From: Bacteroidetes bacterium ADurb.Bin145
GTDB taxonomy: Bacteria; Bacteroidota; Bacteroidia; Bacteroidales; VadinHA17
Length of the DNA stretch: 64,000 nt
Direction of reading: 5' to 3'
NCBI GenBank assembly: GCA_002070505.1
Contig: MWDJ01000008.1
Location: forward strand, 37,865-101,864
Part shown: positions 38,701-47,272 of the stretch, piece by piece
Numbering within the stretch: the stretch's first letter is position 1
How the letters are laid out: each line of letters opens with the position of its first letter
The notes under the pieces: generated by a model
The model's database searches: none
What the model was told of the DNA's origin: nothing
Seen by the model: the letters and a program-made list of their open reading frames with translations, nothing else
Program-made: the position numbers and the translations under genes

Positions 38701-40000
38701 CCTGACGGGAGGAGCAGGAGGGACTCCCAAATGGATCTGGCAGCAAAGCTCTGATGGTGTTACATGGAGTGCTGCCGCAGGGACCAACAACCAGCAGAAC
38801 TACACACCCCCGGCGCTTACAGCAAAAAGATGGTTCAGAAGGATTATCCTTTCCGGCCCTGCAGATTGTTGTTCGAGCACATCCAATGTATTCGCGATCG
38901 ATATTGATGCACTCCCCTCGGGCTCAATTACTACCTTGTCAGACACATCAATATGTAACGGCCAGAAAGTGCGTTTCAAAGTACACCTGACAGGAGCACC
39001 TGGGTGGACACTTTCATTTAACGAAAACTCAAATGCAACTACGATCAGTGGGATACGGGCAGTTGATACTGTCCTTACAGCCAGTCCGGCTGCAAGCGCC
39101 AGCCTGTCGGTGTTCAATTATTCACTAAGTTCACTTACCGATAAAAATGGCTGTTCGGCAATATCGCTTAACGGAACCAGAAAAGCAAATGTGTACAGGG
39201 TCCCTGTAGCAAATGCCGGACCTGATGATCAGGTTTGCGGACCTGAATACACTTTGGCTGCAGTACCGAGTGACGGGACAGGTTTATGGACCTTCCCTTC
39301 ACAGGTAATTTCTTCAGTGCCCGCCGATCCCCGGACAAAAGTCAAAATAGATTCTTCATTTACATCAGCAAGCGTAGCCTATAAATTCTACTGGGAGGAG
39401 AAAAACTGGCAATGTGCCAGTAAAGACTCAGTTACTATCACATTTTTCAACAGAATCGATGCAATCAATGCGGGAAAAGATTCTGCCTTTATGTCTTTCG
39501 ATTATCTGATCAGGCTAAATGCTTCCCCGATTCAACCTTTTGAATCAGGTAAATGGGTTGTATTGAAGGGGACTGGCGATTTTGAAGATGATACTAAAAA
39601 CGACACTGAGGTCAGAAATATTTCAATTGGATTAAATACTTATAAATGGACCGTAACAAACGGACCATGTAAACTGGAAGACCAGGTTGATATGGAGGTA
39701 TCATCGGCTGTTGTCCCCGAAGCTATTTCACCCAATGGGGATAACATAAATGATGAGCTTGAAATAAGCGGACTTGATCTTGAGAATCAGGATGTAGAAC
39801 TGACAATAGTAAACGGAGCCGGGACACTTGTATTCTCAACAACTAACATCAACAACAGCACATGGAAGAACTGGGACGGGACGAATTCCGGTGGGAAAGA
39901 ACTTCCTGAGGGGACTTATTTTTATCTGTTAAAGGTCAATTCAGGTAAGACAGGAATGGTAATCCCTAAAAGCGGTTTTATAATTTTAAAACGAAAATAA
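35759..40000 (+). CDS. Giant repeat-containing surface protein with T9SS type B sorting domain
   Basis: A 1413-residue exported protein. A signal peptide (near residues 8-31) precedes an N-terminal beta region. A glycine-rich region spans about residues 240-450, with several runs of five to seven glycines. Six imperfect repeats of about 95-100 residues occupy about 470-1050, each with a Cys-containing start (TICSG), a YxYxWQ strand, a (Y)xPPALT segment and a WFRR strand. The C-terminal 90 residues form a gliding-motility-type CHU_C/type B sorting domain (AISPNGDNINDELEISG to FIILKRK). Such proteins pass through the type IX system to the cell surface, and the following PorP/SprF gene supports this. 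It is likely an adhesin or fibre; ligand unknown. Confidence 0.85.
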   Translation: MAFKISDNIKFLILILILILFSGIDTSLYAQRKISGVVNTYGRVSAINVDNVTVPDEAQFSQFAAGDTILLIQMKGVRILTLEAGSFGTFEYNYGLPGQHEFLIIESVNDATNTITFRTNIIHSGFSPQGALQIVKIPSYNYAEVNATLTCQPWDSISKTGGVLAVLVGRTLSLQANIDVTGKGFKGGAAALGLGICAETPKMYKFAYAAGTDSAGFKGEGPVTRGWLSASSFPPIYPNYAKGKGPNFSGGGGGDGRFSGGGGGGNYGAGGLGGKEESACTFEYTGGLGGVQIKGTYLANTLKSIFPGGGGGASTYQSGSTATPGGNGGGIVVIVCDTLRGNGKSILAEGAQPSGNASGNAGAGGGGGGGSIALYLQSYSNKLATSGINISVNGGKGGNTSAIFGEGGGGGGGLITTNNIALPSNGSKTYAGGLGGTRSPGIQGTAGLPGENLTSFAPILNGFLFNSIRSTVTGNQIDSICSNTNFPGLSGTLPVGGTTPYTYLWESSTLSESAGYAPAPGVNNMQNYVPPAKLTQTTWFRRTVTDANATPLVDISKPVQIIVQQAITGNLIGKDTTICYGQNPLSIVPLNTGPSNGNGKYTYQWFANTDNTTWTLNAPGESTLASYDPAALTMTSYYKRFVTSGRCVDLSAVVKITVLPSVTGNVTTRPDSVICQGSLFPLLGASAPGAGSGSYVYQWQDSTSAGTWKPASGINTNQTYTVDTLNFSAVQDRYFRRVVFSGPDSVCKDKSLPIHLTRYFKIRNNNIAADNTICSGTTPAPLTGSTPTQGDGTYTYIWQQSSDGTAWPSNASGTFNLISYSPPALTDSTWYRRIVNSSKCTSTSNIVVIKVHKPVSNNLASLISGTGTDTTICSGAVPNTIRGSIPTGGTDLPGDYAYQWASSSNGTTFTDISTGGTLKDYKPGALTSTTWFRRKAISGLCSSLSNSVKVTVLPPITDNVITSTKSTVCYNQIPQTINGTGLTGGAGGTPKWIWQQSSDGVTWSAAAGTNNQQNYTPPALTAKRWFRRIILSGPADCCSSTSNVFAIDIDALPSGSITTLSDTSICNGQKVRFKVHLTGAPGWTLSFNENSNATTISGIRAVDTVLTASPAASASLSVFNYSLSSLTDKNGCSAISLNGTRKANVYRVPVANAGPDDQVCGPEYTLAAVPSDGTGLWTFPSQVISSVPADPRTKVKIDSSFTSASVAYKFYWEEKNWQCASKDSVTITFFNRIDAINAGKDSAFMSFDYLIRLNASPIQPFESGKWVVLKGTGDFEDDTKNDTEVRNISIGLNTYKWTVTNGPCKLEDQVDMEVSSAVVPEAISPNGDNINDELEISGLDLENQDVELTIVNGAGTLVFSTTNINNSTWKNWDGTNSGGKELPEGTYFYLLKVNSGKTGMVIPKSGFIILKRK
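37186..38905 (+). repeat. Six-copy ~290-base coding repeat inside the T9SS surface protein
   Basis: Approximate unit starts are 37170, 37460, 37750, 38050, 38340 and 38640. The units are conserved at protein level (TICxG...YxYxWQ...PxALT...WFRR...SGxC...SNxVxIxV) but diverged in DNA, so the array is old rather than recently expanded. Boundaries are by eye. Confidence 0.75.
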
Positions 40001-40022
40001 TTTTCAGTTAACGGGGTTTTAT

Positions 40023-41003
40023 TTGAAGATCGTGGATCGATATATGCATAGGTTTCTTGTAATAATTGTCATAGTTATTCTTTCTTTTCCGGAATTGCAG
40101 GGGCAGGAGATGAGCGATTCTTCGCGAATCACATTGGGTTATCCGGTATATAGTCAATATATTCAAAATGGACTGATGATAAATCCGGCTTATGCAGGAT
40201 CGCGTGAAGCCCTGAGCACAGCATTATCATACAGGATGCAATGGATGGGGACAAAAGGAGCTCCTGTTTTACAGACAATATCATTGCATACTCCGATGAA
40301 GAATGATAAGGTTGCACTTGGACTGAAAGCCAGATTTATGCAATATGGTGTTACTAAATCAGCAAGCGTATTTGCAGTTTACGCATACCATATAAAACTG
40401 GCCAGAGGAAAATTATCACTGGGTTTGAAAGCAGGAGCTGATGTATCTAATACTGACTATTCAGGTTTGCTCGGGATAACCCGGCCTGATCCTGTTTTCA
40501 CCGAAGATGAAAGGAAATATATTCTGCCAAATGCCGGATTCGGAGTTTACTACTTCAACGACAGAGTGTTTGGCGGTTTGTCGATACCTTCATTTTTATG
40601 TTACAGGAATGCGGGTAATGGCAACACGCAGGCTTTTCATGATTTTAAAGAATATGAGTTCATTATCAATGCCGGTGGGCTCATCAATATATCTCCGCTT
40701 TTCAGATTCAAACCATCTTTTCTTGTAAATTATTCATTCAATAATACAAAGAAGCTAAACCAGTTTGATATAAACGGAAATCTGATTATTGCAGATATTG
40801 TATGGGTTGGGGCATCCTACAGGACCACTGAACAGGTCCTTGTCGGACTTCTTCAGTTTCAGATCACCCCTCAGCTGATGGCAGGTTTCTCATATGATTA
40901 TCCTGCTGGAAGGATGAATACATATTCGAAGGGATCAAGTGAATTTGTTTTAAGATATGAATTTGGTTCAAAAGTAAGTGCTGCTAATCCGAGGTATTTT
41001 TAA
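40023..41003 (+). CDS. PorP/SprF family type IX secretion membrane protein
   Basis: A 326-residue outer-membrane beta-barrel protein of the PorP/SprF family. After a signal peptide ending near LQGQ, the family start YSQYIQNGLMINPAYAGSR lies near residue 40, followed by LSYRMQWMGTKGAP. The C-terminus ends in a strand (FVLRYEFG). PorP-like proteins are commonly encoded immediately after a type B sorting-domain surface protein and help hold or export it. Here the gap is 22 bases. Confidence 0.92.
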   Translation: MKIVDRYMHRFLVIIVIVILSFPELQGQEMSDSSRITLGYPVYSQYIQNGLMINPAYAGSREALSTALSYRMQWMGTKGAPVLQTISLHTPMKNDKVALGLKARFMQYGVTKSASVFAVYAYHIKLARGKLSLGLKAGADVSNTDYSGLLGITRPDPVFTEDERKYILPNAGFGVYYFNDRVFGGLSIPSFLCYRNAGNGNTQAFHDFKEYEFIINAGGLINISPLFRFKPSFLVNYSFNNTKKLNQFDINGNLIIADIVWVGASYRTTEQVLVGLLQFQITPQLMAGFSYDYPAGRMNTYSKGSSEFVLRYEFGSKVSAANPRYF

Positions 41004-41005
41004 GA

Positions 41006-42433
41006 ATGTCACATAAGATCTCATATATCATCTGTTTTTTGTTAGCTTTCCTGGTTCCGGGATCAACACAGGCGCAGCAGGGTTCAGTATACCGTATAAC
41101 AAGGATGCCGTTCAATTCAGGTGCATTTAATGAAATATCCCCGGTTATCCTTAAAGACGGTATAGCATTCTGCTCCGACCGGAAGTTCAGCAGCGTGGTT
41201 GACAGGACTACATTTGAAGGGAGGCGCTTATATAACATTTATTTCGCAGAAAGAATTGATACATCACAGTGGAGTAAACCCAGGGAGCTGAAAAGCGAAA
41301 GAAGTTATCTCTTCAACAATGGACCTCTTTGTATAGCTCCCGATGGAAAAACTGTATACTTCACAAGTGAGATAGAAACAGGAAAAATCACCAGGAAGAG
41401 GAATTTTAAAAATCACAGTGGGATATTTATAGCAGATCTGACCGGTACCGAGCTGGTATCTTTGCGGCCTTTTTCTTTCAATAGTCAGGAATACAACGTC
41501 GGACAGCCTTCACTCAGCAATGATGGAAAATACCTGTTCTTTTCTTCTGATATGCCAGGCGGACAAGGGGCTTCAGATATTTATTACTGTGAGCTTGTCA
41601 ACGGGGAGTGGAGCAGTCCTGTCAACCTGGGTCCGACAGTGAATTCTTCATCAAGTGAGAATTTTCCCTACATGCATCCTTCAGGTAGATTATATTTTTC
41701 ATCAGACAGGCCGGGAGGCCCGGGGAAACTAGATGTATATTATACTTCACTTTCCTTTGGCAGATGGGAAGATCCGGTAATATTGCCTGAACCGATCAAT
41801 TCATCATCGGATGATTTCGCTTTTGTTGCTGACCAGACTCTTGAGACTGGTTACTTTTCCTCGAACAGAGGCCGGAGTGATGATATTTATAAATTTGCTT
41901 CAACAATAATCAGGAAAGCGAGCTGTGATACCCTTCTTGAGAATATATATTGTTACCAGCTGGTTGAGGAGAATGCTGTTAAATTTGACACAATGCCCTT
42001 CCGGTATGAGTGGAAATTCGGGGATGGGGGTAAAGGTATAGGCCCTTCTGTAGAGCATTGTTATCCCGGTCCGGGATCCTATCTGGTTCAACTGGATGTT
42101 GTGAATCTTATCACAAAAGAGGTAATGTATAACCAAAAAACATATAACCTGGAGATTGTTGATGCTGAACAACCTTATATTTCAGGACCTGATGAGGCGA
42201 TAGCAGGTCAGGTCATAAAGCTGGATGCAAAAAAAACAAATCTGCCCGGATGGAACATTGCAAGATACTACTGGAACTTTGGAGATGAGACAATAGCAAT
42301 TGGCAAGGAAGTTGATAAGATATTTAATAAACCGGGTAATTATAATGTTCAGCTTATAGTTACAGCTGAACCTGATCCCGGTGGTATTATCAGGGAGGCG
42401 TGTGTATTTAAAAATATTATTGTTGTTCGCTAA
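41006..42433 (+). CDS. Exported PD40-type propeller protein with two PKD-like domains
   Basis: A 475-residue protein with a signal peptide (IICFLLAFLVPGSTQAQ). About five PD40/WD40-like beta-propeller repeats span residues 30-295, shown by recurring YFTSE, LFFSSDMPGG, LYFSSDRPGGPG and YFSSNRG. Two PKD-like domains follow (YEWKFGDGG near 340 and YYWNFGDE near 420). It resembles the propeller portion of T9SS-associated PorE/SprE-like proteins but lacks their OmpA domain. It starts 2 bases after the porP-like stop, so it is almost certainly co-transcribed. The role is inferred: a periplasmic or surface partner of the secreted protein. Confidence 0.8.
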   Translation: MSHKISYIICFLLAFLVPGSTQAQQGSVYRITRMPFNSGAFNEISPVILKDGIAFCSDRKFSSVVDRTTFEGRRLYNIYFAERIDTSQWSKPRELKSERSYLFNNGPLCIAPDGKTVYFTSEIETGKITRKRNFKNHSGIFIADLTGTELVSLRPFSFNSQEYNVGQPSLSNDGKYLFFSSDMPGGQGASDIYYCELVNGEWSSPVNLGPTVNSSSSENFPYMHPSGRLYFSSDRPGGPGKLDVYYTSLSFGRWEDPVILPEPINSSSDDFAFVADQTLETGYFSSNRGRSDDIYKFASTIIRKASCDTLLENIYCYQLVEENAVKFDTMPFRYEWKFGDGGKGIGPSVEHCYPGPGSYLVQLDVVNLITKEVMYNQKTYNLEIVDAEQPYISGPDEAIAGQVIKLDAKKTNLPGWNIARYYWNFGDETIAIGKEVDKIFNKPGNYNVQLIVTAEPDPGGIIREACVFKNIIVVR

Positions 42434-42470
42434 AGCTGAGAATGAAAATGATTACTTTTAGAGTCTGAAG

Positions 42471-43472
42471 ATGTTGAAAAGGTCAATATATACATTAATT
42501 TTCTTGTTTCTATTCCTTTCAGGGGGATCTATCAATACAATTACCGGGCAGGCAGTGCCCGGAAGCGATGAGAATATTCCTTTCCTTGTCACCTTCGGAA
42601 AGATGGGTCAGACTTCGTGGGGAGATGATGACTTTTATTCTGTATGGTTCTTCTCTATTCCCAAAGAGTATACTCAGCAGTTTTATATACGTGTTTTTGA
42701 CCCTGACACAGGAGGTGAAAATGATGAAATACAGGGGGAGTTTAATACGCGGTGCCTCTTTTCAATTTACGGAGGCAGGGGGGTAGACCCTGATAAGAAT
42801 GAGGAATCAAAGGGATGGCTGGACGGATTAAATTTCAAGGGTGGAAATTTATTGGCTTCGAGGGTATTCGGCGGTGAACCTGCATATGACAATAAGTATT
42901 ATACATTTGGCCCTTTCAGCCCCACTGCAGGAGATTACAGCTCCAAATGGAATTCTTATCTTTTTAAAGTTGTATGTGAGGGAGTAAGCGGAGATGACGG
43001 GAATCTGTACCGTTATTTTCTGAGCCGCGAAAGGGACAATAATCTTCCTGTTGAAGGAGGAAATGCATTTACATATGAATATACTTTCAGAATGTGGAAC
43101 GACTTTAAAAGTGTTGCCCATATTTATCCATATGTTGATACAGGGGTTGTCTTTATAAGACAAAGGAATTTCGACTGGGATAATGATGGACATATACTTG
43201 TTGTATCAAGGTACAAACAGGGAATAGATGTGCCTGTTTCCAACGAAGATGACTGGCAGGAATCAAGGATAGGCATTGAAACCCAGGAAATAAATTCTTC
43301 TCTTGATTTTCAGTTCCACAAACGACAGGGAGAGCTTGTAAAGAACAATAATGTTGTTGTTACCCTTGAGAGTCAGAGAGGAGATGCTTTGCCATTTTTC
43401 AGTTCTCCCATCGGAGGAGTTCCTGTTTACCAGCCTAAATTGAAAATCACACCAATTAAAAAGCCTAAATAA
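42471..43472 (+). CDS. Exported protein of unknown function in the T9SS gene set
   Basis: I do not recognise this 333-residue protein. It has a signal peptide (SIYTLIFLFLFLSGGSINTITGQ), then FLVTFGKMGQTSWGDDDFYSVWFFSIP near residue 40. The rest is rich in aromatic residues and short beta-like segments, with FYIRVFDPDTGG near 70 and DWDNDGHILVVSRYKQG near 230. No membrane helix, lipobox or sorting domain is seen, so it is probably periplasmic. It sits 37 bases after the propeller/PKD gene and 14 bases before the phosphatase gene, which argues for a shared function. Confidence 0.7.
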   Translation: MLKRSIYTLIFLFLFLSGGSINTITGQAVPGSDENIPFLVTFGKMGQTSWGDDDFYSVWFFSIPKEYTQQFYIRVFDPDTGGENDEIQGEFNTRCLFSIYGGRGVDPDKNEESKGWLDGLNFKGGNLLASRVFGGEPAYDNKYYTFGPFSPTAGDYSSKWNSYLFKVVCEGVSGDDGNLYRYFLSRERDNNLPVEGGNAFTYEYTFRMWNDFKSVAHIYPYVDTGVVFIRQRNFDWDNDGHILVVSRYKQGIDVPVSNEDDWQESRIGIETQEINSSLDFQFHKRQGELVKNNNVVVTLESQRGDALPFFSSPIGGVPVYQPKLKITPIKKPK

Positions 43473-43486
43473 TAAATAAGGCTGAT

Positions 43487-46400
43487 ATGACATTTCACAA
43501 AGGAAAAATCAGACTGATCAGCACTTTATTGTGCTTTTTGTTATTTACGAATCTTCTAAGCGGACAAATCTTCAGATTTAAAAATTTCGGGAATGAAAGC
43601 GGGATCCCTAATAATTTCATCTACACCCTCGGGCAGGATGATAATGGATATCTGTGGGTCGGTACAGCTGCCGGAATTTCTAAATTCGACGGATTTGATT
43701 TTTACAATGTCCCTTATCCTGATTCACTTACCGGGCATTATCCAACCGCTCATCTGAAAGATAAGAACGGTACACTATGGTTTGGATGCAACGACGGTTC
43801 GGTTTATTATTATGAAAATAATATCCTGAAGAAGGCAACAGTGGAAACCTCAAGGTTCATTGAGGAGATCATCACGGGACCTGATGGTGTCATCTGGATC
43901 GTACCCCAGGGAGAGGCTCTTTTCAGGGTTCAACCGCAGGCTCAGAATAAAATCGACAGATTCAGCATCGACAACAGTCTGGCGATATTCTCAGCAAGCA
44001 TTACCGAATCTGGCAGTATTTTAATTGGAACCCAGAATAATATCAGTATCTACAGCATTGAGGAAAATAATCTGATCCTGAAAGATGTTATAGAAGGTTT
44101 TGATTTTTACAATGTAACTGCCATACAGAAACTAAGGGACAAGGATATCTATATTATTGGTACAAACGGTAATTCGCTTTTTAAGCTTGACTTTCAGGAT
44201 GGGGGAAGGGCTCTTACGAAATTGAGTGAACTCCCTGAACTTGCAAGTATTAATGTAAACTCTATATCCACTGATACGGAAGGCAATGTATGGATATCCA
44301 CAAATGATTCGGGATTCCTCCGGATAAGCCTTTCTGAGGATGAGATAACTGTTACTTCACTCAGGCAATTTGATCGTAACTCAGGTCTTCCCGGTAACAA
44401 TGGGCAGCTTGTTTTTCAGGATCTTGAGGGCAATCTCTGGTTCGGACTGTTCGGCGATGGATTGTCTATGCTCAATTCCCTGGCATTCAGTAGTTATGCA
44501 CCATCTGCAGAGCCCGCTGCAAACGATATTATTTATGTAAGTAAAGCCGGTTCCGGCTTTTTTCTCGGGACACGGGCAGGGTTTTTCATTTTTGATCCTG
44601 AAAATTACAAAACAGACCGGCTTACAGATCTCAGAAAGGAGACTGAGGGAGGTGAAATCACAGCATATTTGACTGAAGATGATGGAAAGATCTGGATAGG
44701 TACCGGCGGAAAGGGATTATTCATAAGAGATCTGAACGGAAAATCAAGAAGGTTCTTCCTGTCAGGTGATTCAGGGAAGGACTATATTAAAGATATCACT
44801 GCAGATGACAAATATATATGGCTTGGCACCCTTAATGGAGTTATAATTCTGGATAAGAAAGAGGGAACTGTAATTAAAGAATATGACATCACCAGCGGGT
44901 TACCTCATAACAGTATAGCGCAGGTATTCAGGACTAACGAAGGGAAAGTCGCTGTAGCGACAAAGACAGACCGGCTGTATTTCATTGATCCTGAAACAGG
45001 TGTGACATCAGGAGACGCTGTTATGCCAGGGACAATGAATTCAATATCATCTTTTTGCCAGGACCGTGAAGGGCATATTTGGGCAGGTACAGAAGGATAC
45101 GGTCTTTATGAACTGTTTGATGATTCTTTGTATTCTTTTACAAGAACAGAACAGCTTATGTCAGATTATTGTTACAGCGTACTTGCCGATTCCCGGAACA
45201 GGATATGGGTGGGTCATGAGAGAGGGTTTTCAGTATATGACATAACTTCAGGTATTATGAAAACCTATGGGACGGATTTTGCGCAGGGCGGTAAATGTAA
45301 TCCTAACGGCATGTTCGAATCAGATGATGGGATTGTTCTAATAGGGACAACCCAGGGATTGATAATCTATGACAGCAGCAAGGATCATAAAGTGCAGATT
45401 GCTCCTATTAACAATATTAATTATATAACAATCAATGATGTTCAATATCCTTTTAAAACTTCGTTTACCCTTCCATACAGGAAAAAATACACTATTACTG
45501 TAAACTATGTTGGTATTAATTTAAGGGAACCGGATAAGGTATATTACCAGACGAAACTGGATAACTGGGATACTGACTGGTCAAAATGGTCCACTGACAG
45601 GGAAGTTACTCTGTCCCCCCGGGATGGAAAATATATATTCAATATGGTTTCGACAAATGAGGATGAATTAATGAGTGATCCGATAACCTTTGCCCTGTCG
45701 ATTAAGAAACCATTCTGGAGGACCCTCTGGTTCTATTTAACTTCGCTCATAATTATAACAGGCACGGTCGTACTTATTATCAGAGAAAGAGAAAAAGCCC
45801 AGAAAAAGCTTGAGCTTTATCTGAAGAAGGAACTTGAAGCGAGAACAAGTGAGGTGATGAAGCAAAAAGACAAGATAGAACAGCAGAATATTGAAATAAC
45901 TGACAGTATAAATTACGCTAAGAGAATACAGTCAAGCATTCTCCCTGACTTCAGCAAAATGAAGGAAACATTCAGGGATGCATTCATAATTTTCTATCCG
46001 CGGGATATAGTGAGCGGTGATTTCTACTGGTTTGATAAATCAATTGATGGTAAATTCATTCTTGTTTGTGCTGATTCAACCGGACACGGAGTACCGGGGG
46101 CCTTTATGTCGATGATAGGATCGACGCTCCTTCAGGATATAGTATCACGCCAGCATATCACCAGGCCATCCCAGATACTTAAAATGCTTGATAATCAGAT
46201 ATTTACTACGCTTAATCAGAATCTGGAGCTGGGTGTATCAAATGACGGAATGGATATAATAGTCTGTGAAATAAATCCGAAGACACGCCATATACGGTTT
46301 GCATCGGCTATGCGGCCTGTAATGATCGTACTTAAAGGAGAAACTCTGTACATAAAGGGTAACAGATCGTCAATAGGAGGAGAATCGGTTATCGAGAAAT

Positions 46401-46648
46401 TCTTCGATGATCAGGAATATCACCTGGATGAGGGTGATACTATTTATCTTTTCTCTGATGGTCTTCCGGATCAGTTTGGCGGGCCTGATGGAAAGAAGAT
46501 GAAGATCGCCAGGTTAAAGAAACTGATAGAGGAAGTCAATAATCTGCCGATGGCTGATCAGAAGCAGGAGATAGTAAAGTTTTACGAGGAGTGGAAAGGG
46601 GATTATGATCAGGTTGATGATATACTTTTAATCGGTGCCAGATTCTGA
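43487..46648 (+). CDS. Membrane two-component-propeller sensor with SpoIIE-type PP2C phosphatase
   Basis: A 1053-residue protein. After a signal sequence come about a dozen two-component-regulator propeller repeats (residues 35-650; DDNGYLWVGTAAGISKFDG is typical). A Y_Y_Y domain (about 665-735) precedes one transmembrane helix near 748-768 and a coiled coil near 770-810. The cytoplasmic SpoIIE domain (about 815-1050) carries SINYAKRIQSSILP, DIVSGDFYWF and ADSTGHGVPGAFMSMIG with metal-binding Asp residues. This joins the periplasmic sensor of hybrid two-component systems to a serine phosphatase output. It ends the T9SS gene set. A target such as an anti-sigma antagonist is not visible nearby. 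Confidence 0.88.
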   Translation: MTFHKGKIRLISTLLCFLLFTNLLSGQIFRFKNFGNESGIPNNFIYTLGQDDNGYLWVGTAAGISKFDGFDFYNVPYPDSLTGHYPTAHLKDKNGTLWFGCNDGSVYYYENNILKKATVETSRFIEEIITGPDGVIWIVPQGEALFRVQPQAQNKIDRFSIDNSLAIFSASITESGSILIGTQNNISIYSIEENNLILKDVIEGFDFYNVTAIQKLRDKDIYIIGTNGNSLFKLDFQDGGRALTKLSELPELASINVNSISTDTEGNVWISTNDSGFLRISLSEDEITVTSLRQFDRNSGLPGNNGQLVFQDLEGNLWFGLFGDGLSMLNSLAFSSYAPSAEPAANDIIYVSKAGSGFFLGTRAGFFIFDPENYKTDRLTDLRKETEGGEITAYLTEDDGKIWIGTGGKGLFIRDLNGKSRRFFLSGDSGKDYIKDITADDKYIWLGTLNGVIILDKKEGTVIKEYDITSGLPHNSIAQVFRTNEGKVAVATKTDRLYFIDPETGVTSGDAVMPGTMNSISSFCQDREGHIWAGTEGYGLYELFDDSLYSFTRTEQLMSDYCYSVLADSRNRIWVGHERGFSVYDITSGIMKTYGTDFAQGGKCNPNGMFESDDGIVLIGTTQGLIIYDSSKDHKVQIAPINNINYITINDVQYPFKTSFTLPYRKKYTITVNYVGINLREPDKVYYQTKLDNWDTDWSKWSTDREVTLSPRDGKYIFNMVSTNEDELMSDPITFALSIKKPFWRTLWFYLTSLIIITGTVVLIIREREKAQKKLELYLKKELEARTSEVMKQKDKIEQQNIEITDSINYAKRIQSSILPDFSKMKETFRDAFIIFYPRDIVSGDFYWFDKSIDGKFILVCADSTGHGVPGAFMSMIGSTLLQDIVSRQHITRPSQILKMLDNQIFTTLNQNLELGVSNDGMDIIVCEINPKTRHIRFASAMRPVMIVLKGETLYIKGNRSSIGGESVIEKFFDDQEYHLDEGDTIYLFSDGLPDQFGGPDGKKMKIARLKKLIEEVNNLPMADQKQEIVKFYEEWKGDYDQVDDILLIGARF

Positions 46649-46697
46649 AGCAGACGCACGTATGATCCTACCCGGATCGATCAGATAATACAGACAT

Positions 46698-47225
46698 TCA
46701 ATCAGGGAGATAGGTATTGTCGTCAGAGAGGGAGATCTCGCTTGTTGATTCGATATTGCTTATATGACCAGCCCTGTCCTTTATGTAGAAATCATATCTT
46801 ATGGTATCAGTATCTTCTTTTGAATAGAAGAGATAAAAAAAAGTCACATCAATTGTTCCTCTCAGTATCTTGTTCTGACCGTTACTTTCCATAAAAGGGA
46901 TCCTGTAATCGGATGGGTTAAGGGGATCGTTTGCCGGGACTTTAACCATAGTGCCATTTACTTTCCTGTAAAGGTCAAAGAAAAGATTTGTGGAATCCTC
47001 TTCAGGACTTTTGGGAGGATCAAGGCCAATGTCTCCATCGCCATCTTCAAAATAAAACCTGAGCTTTCCTCCCTGATATTCATTGCCCAGAATGTCGATA
47101 GTGTCAAAGACTTTAAAGCTCCGGAATTCAATATATGGTTCATCAGGTAATTGTTCAATCTTACCGCATGATATTGCAAGTAAAGCAATAATTAAGGACG
47201 GGGTCAGGATTTTGAATATTTTCAT
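46698..47225 (-). CDS. Small lipoprotein of unknown function
   Basis: A 175-residue lipoprotein with signal peptide and lipobox (LTPSLIIALLAISC), then an Ig-like beta domain with FEDGDGDIGLDPP near residue 60. I do not recognise the family beyond its being a common Bacteroidota type. The chosen ATG at 47225 has a purine-rich GGGAAAG just upstream. A longer frame starts at 47276 and overlaps the der stop as ATGA, which could mean translational coupling with an extra 17 residues, so the start is uncertain. It is the last gene of rluB-era-der. Confidence 0.7.
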   Translation of the reverse strand: MKIFKILTPSLIIALLAISCGKIEQLPDEPYIEFRSFKVFDTIDILGNEYQGGKLRFYFEDGDGDIGLDPPKSPEEDSTNLFFDLYRKVNGTMVKVPANDPLNPSDYRIPFMESNGQNKILRGTIDVTFFYLFYSKEDTDTIRYDFYIKDRAGHISNIESTSEISLSDDNTYLPD

Positions 47226-47272
47226 CTTTCCCGGATTATATCTGTTATCCACAAAAATTAAACCAAATCTGA

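Noticed and set aside
46649-46697. GATCC-taccc-GGATC in the gap between convergent genes
   Set aside because: Only a 5-bp stem with no T run in either direction, too weak to call a terminator.
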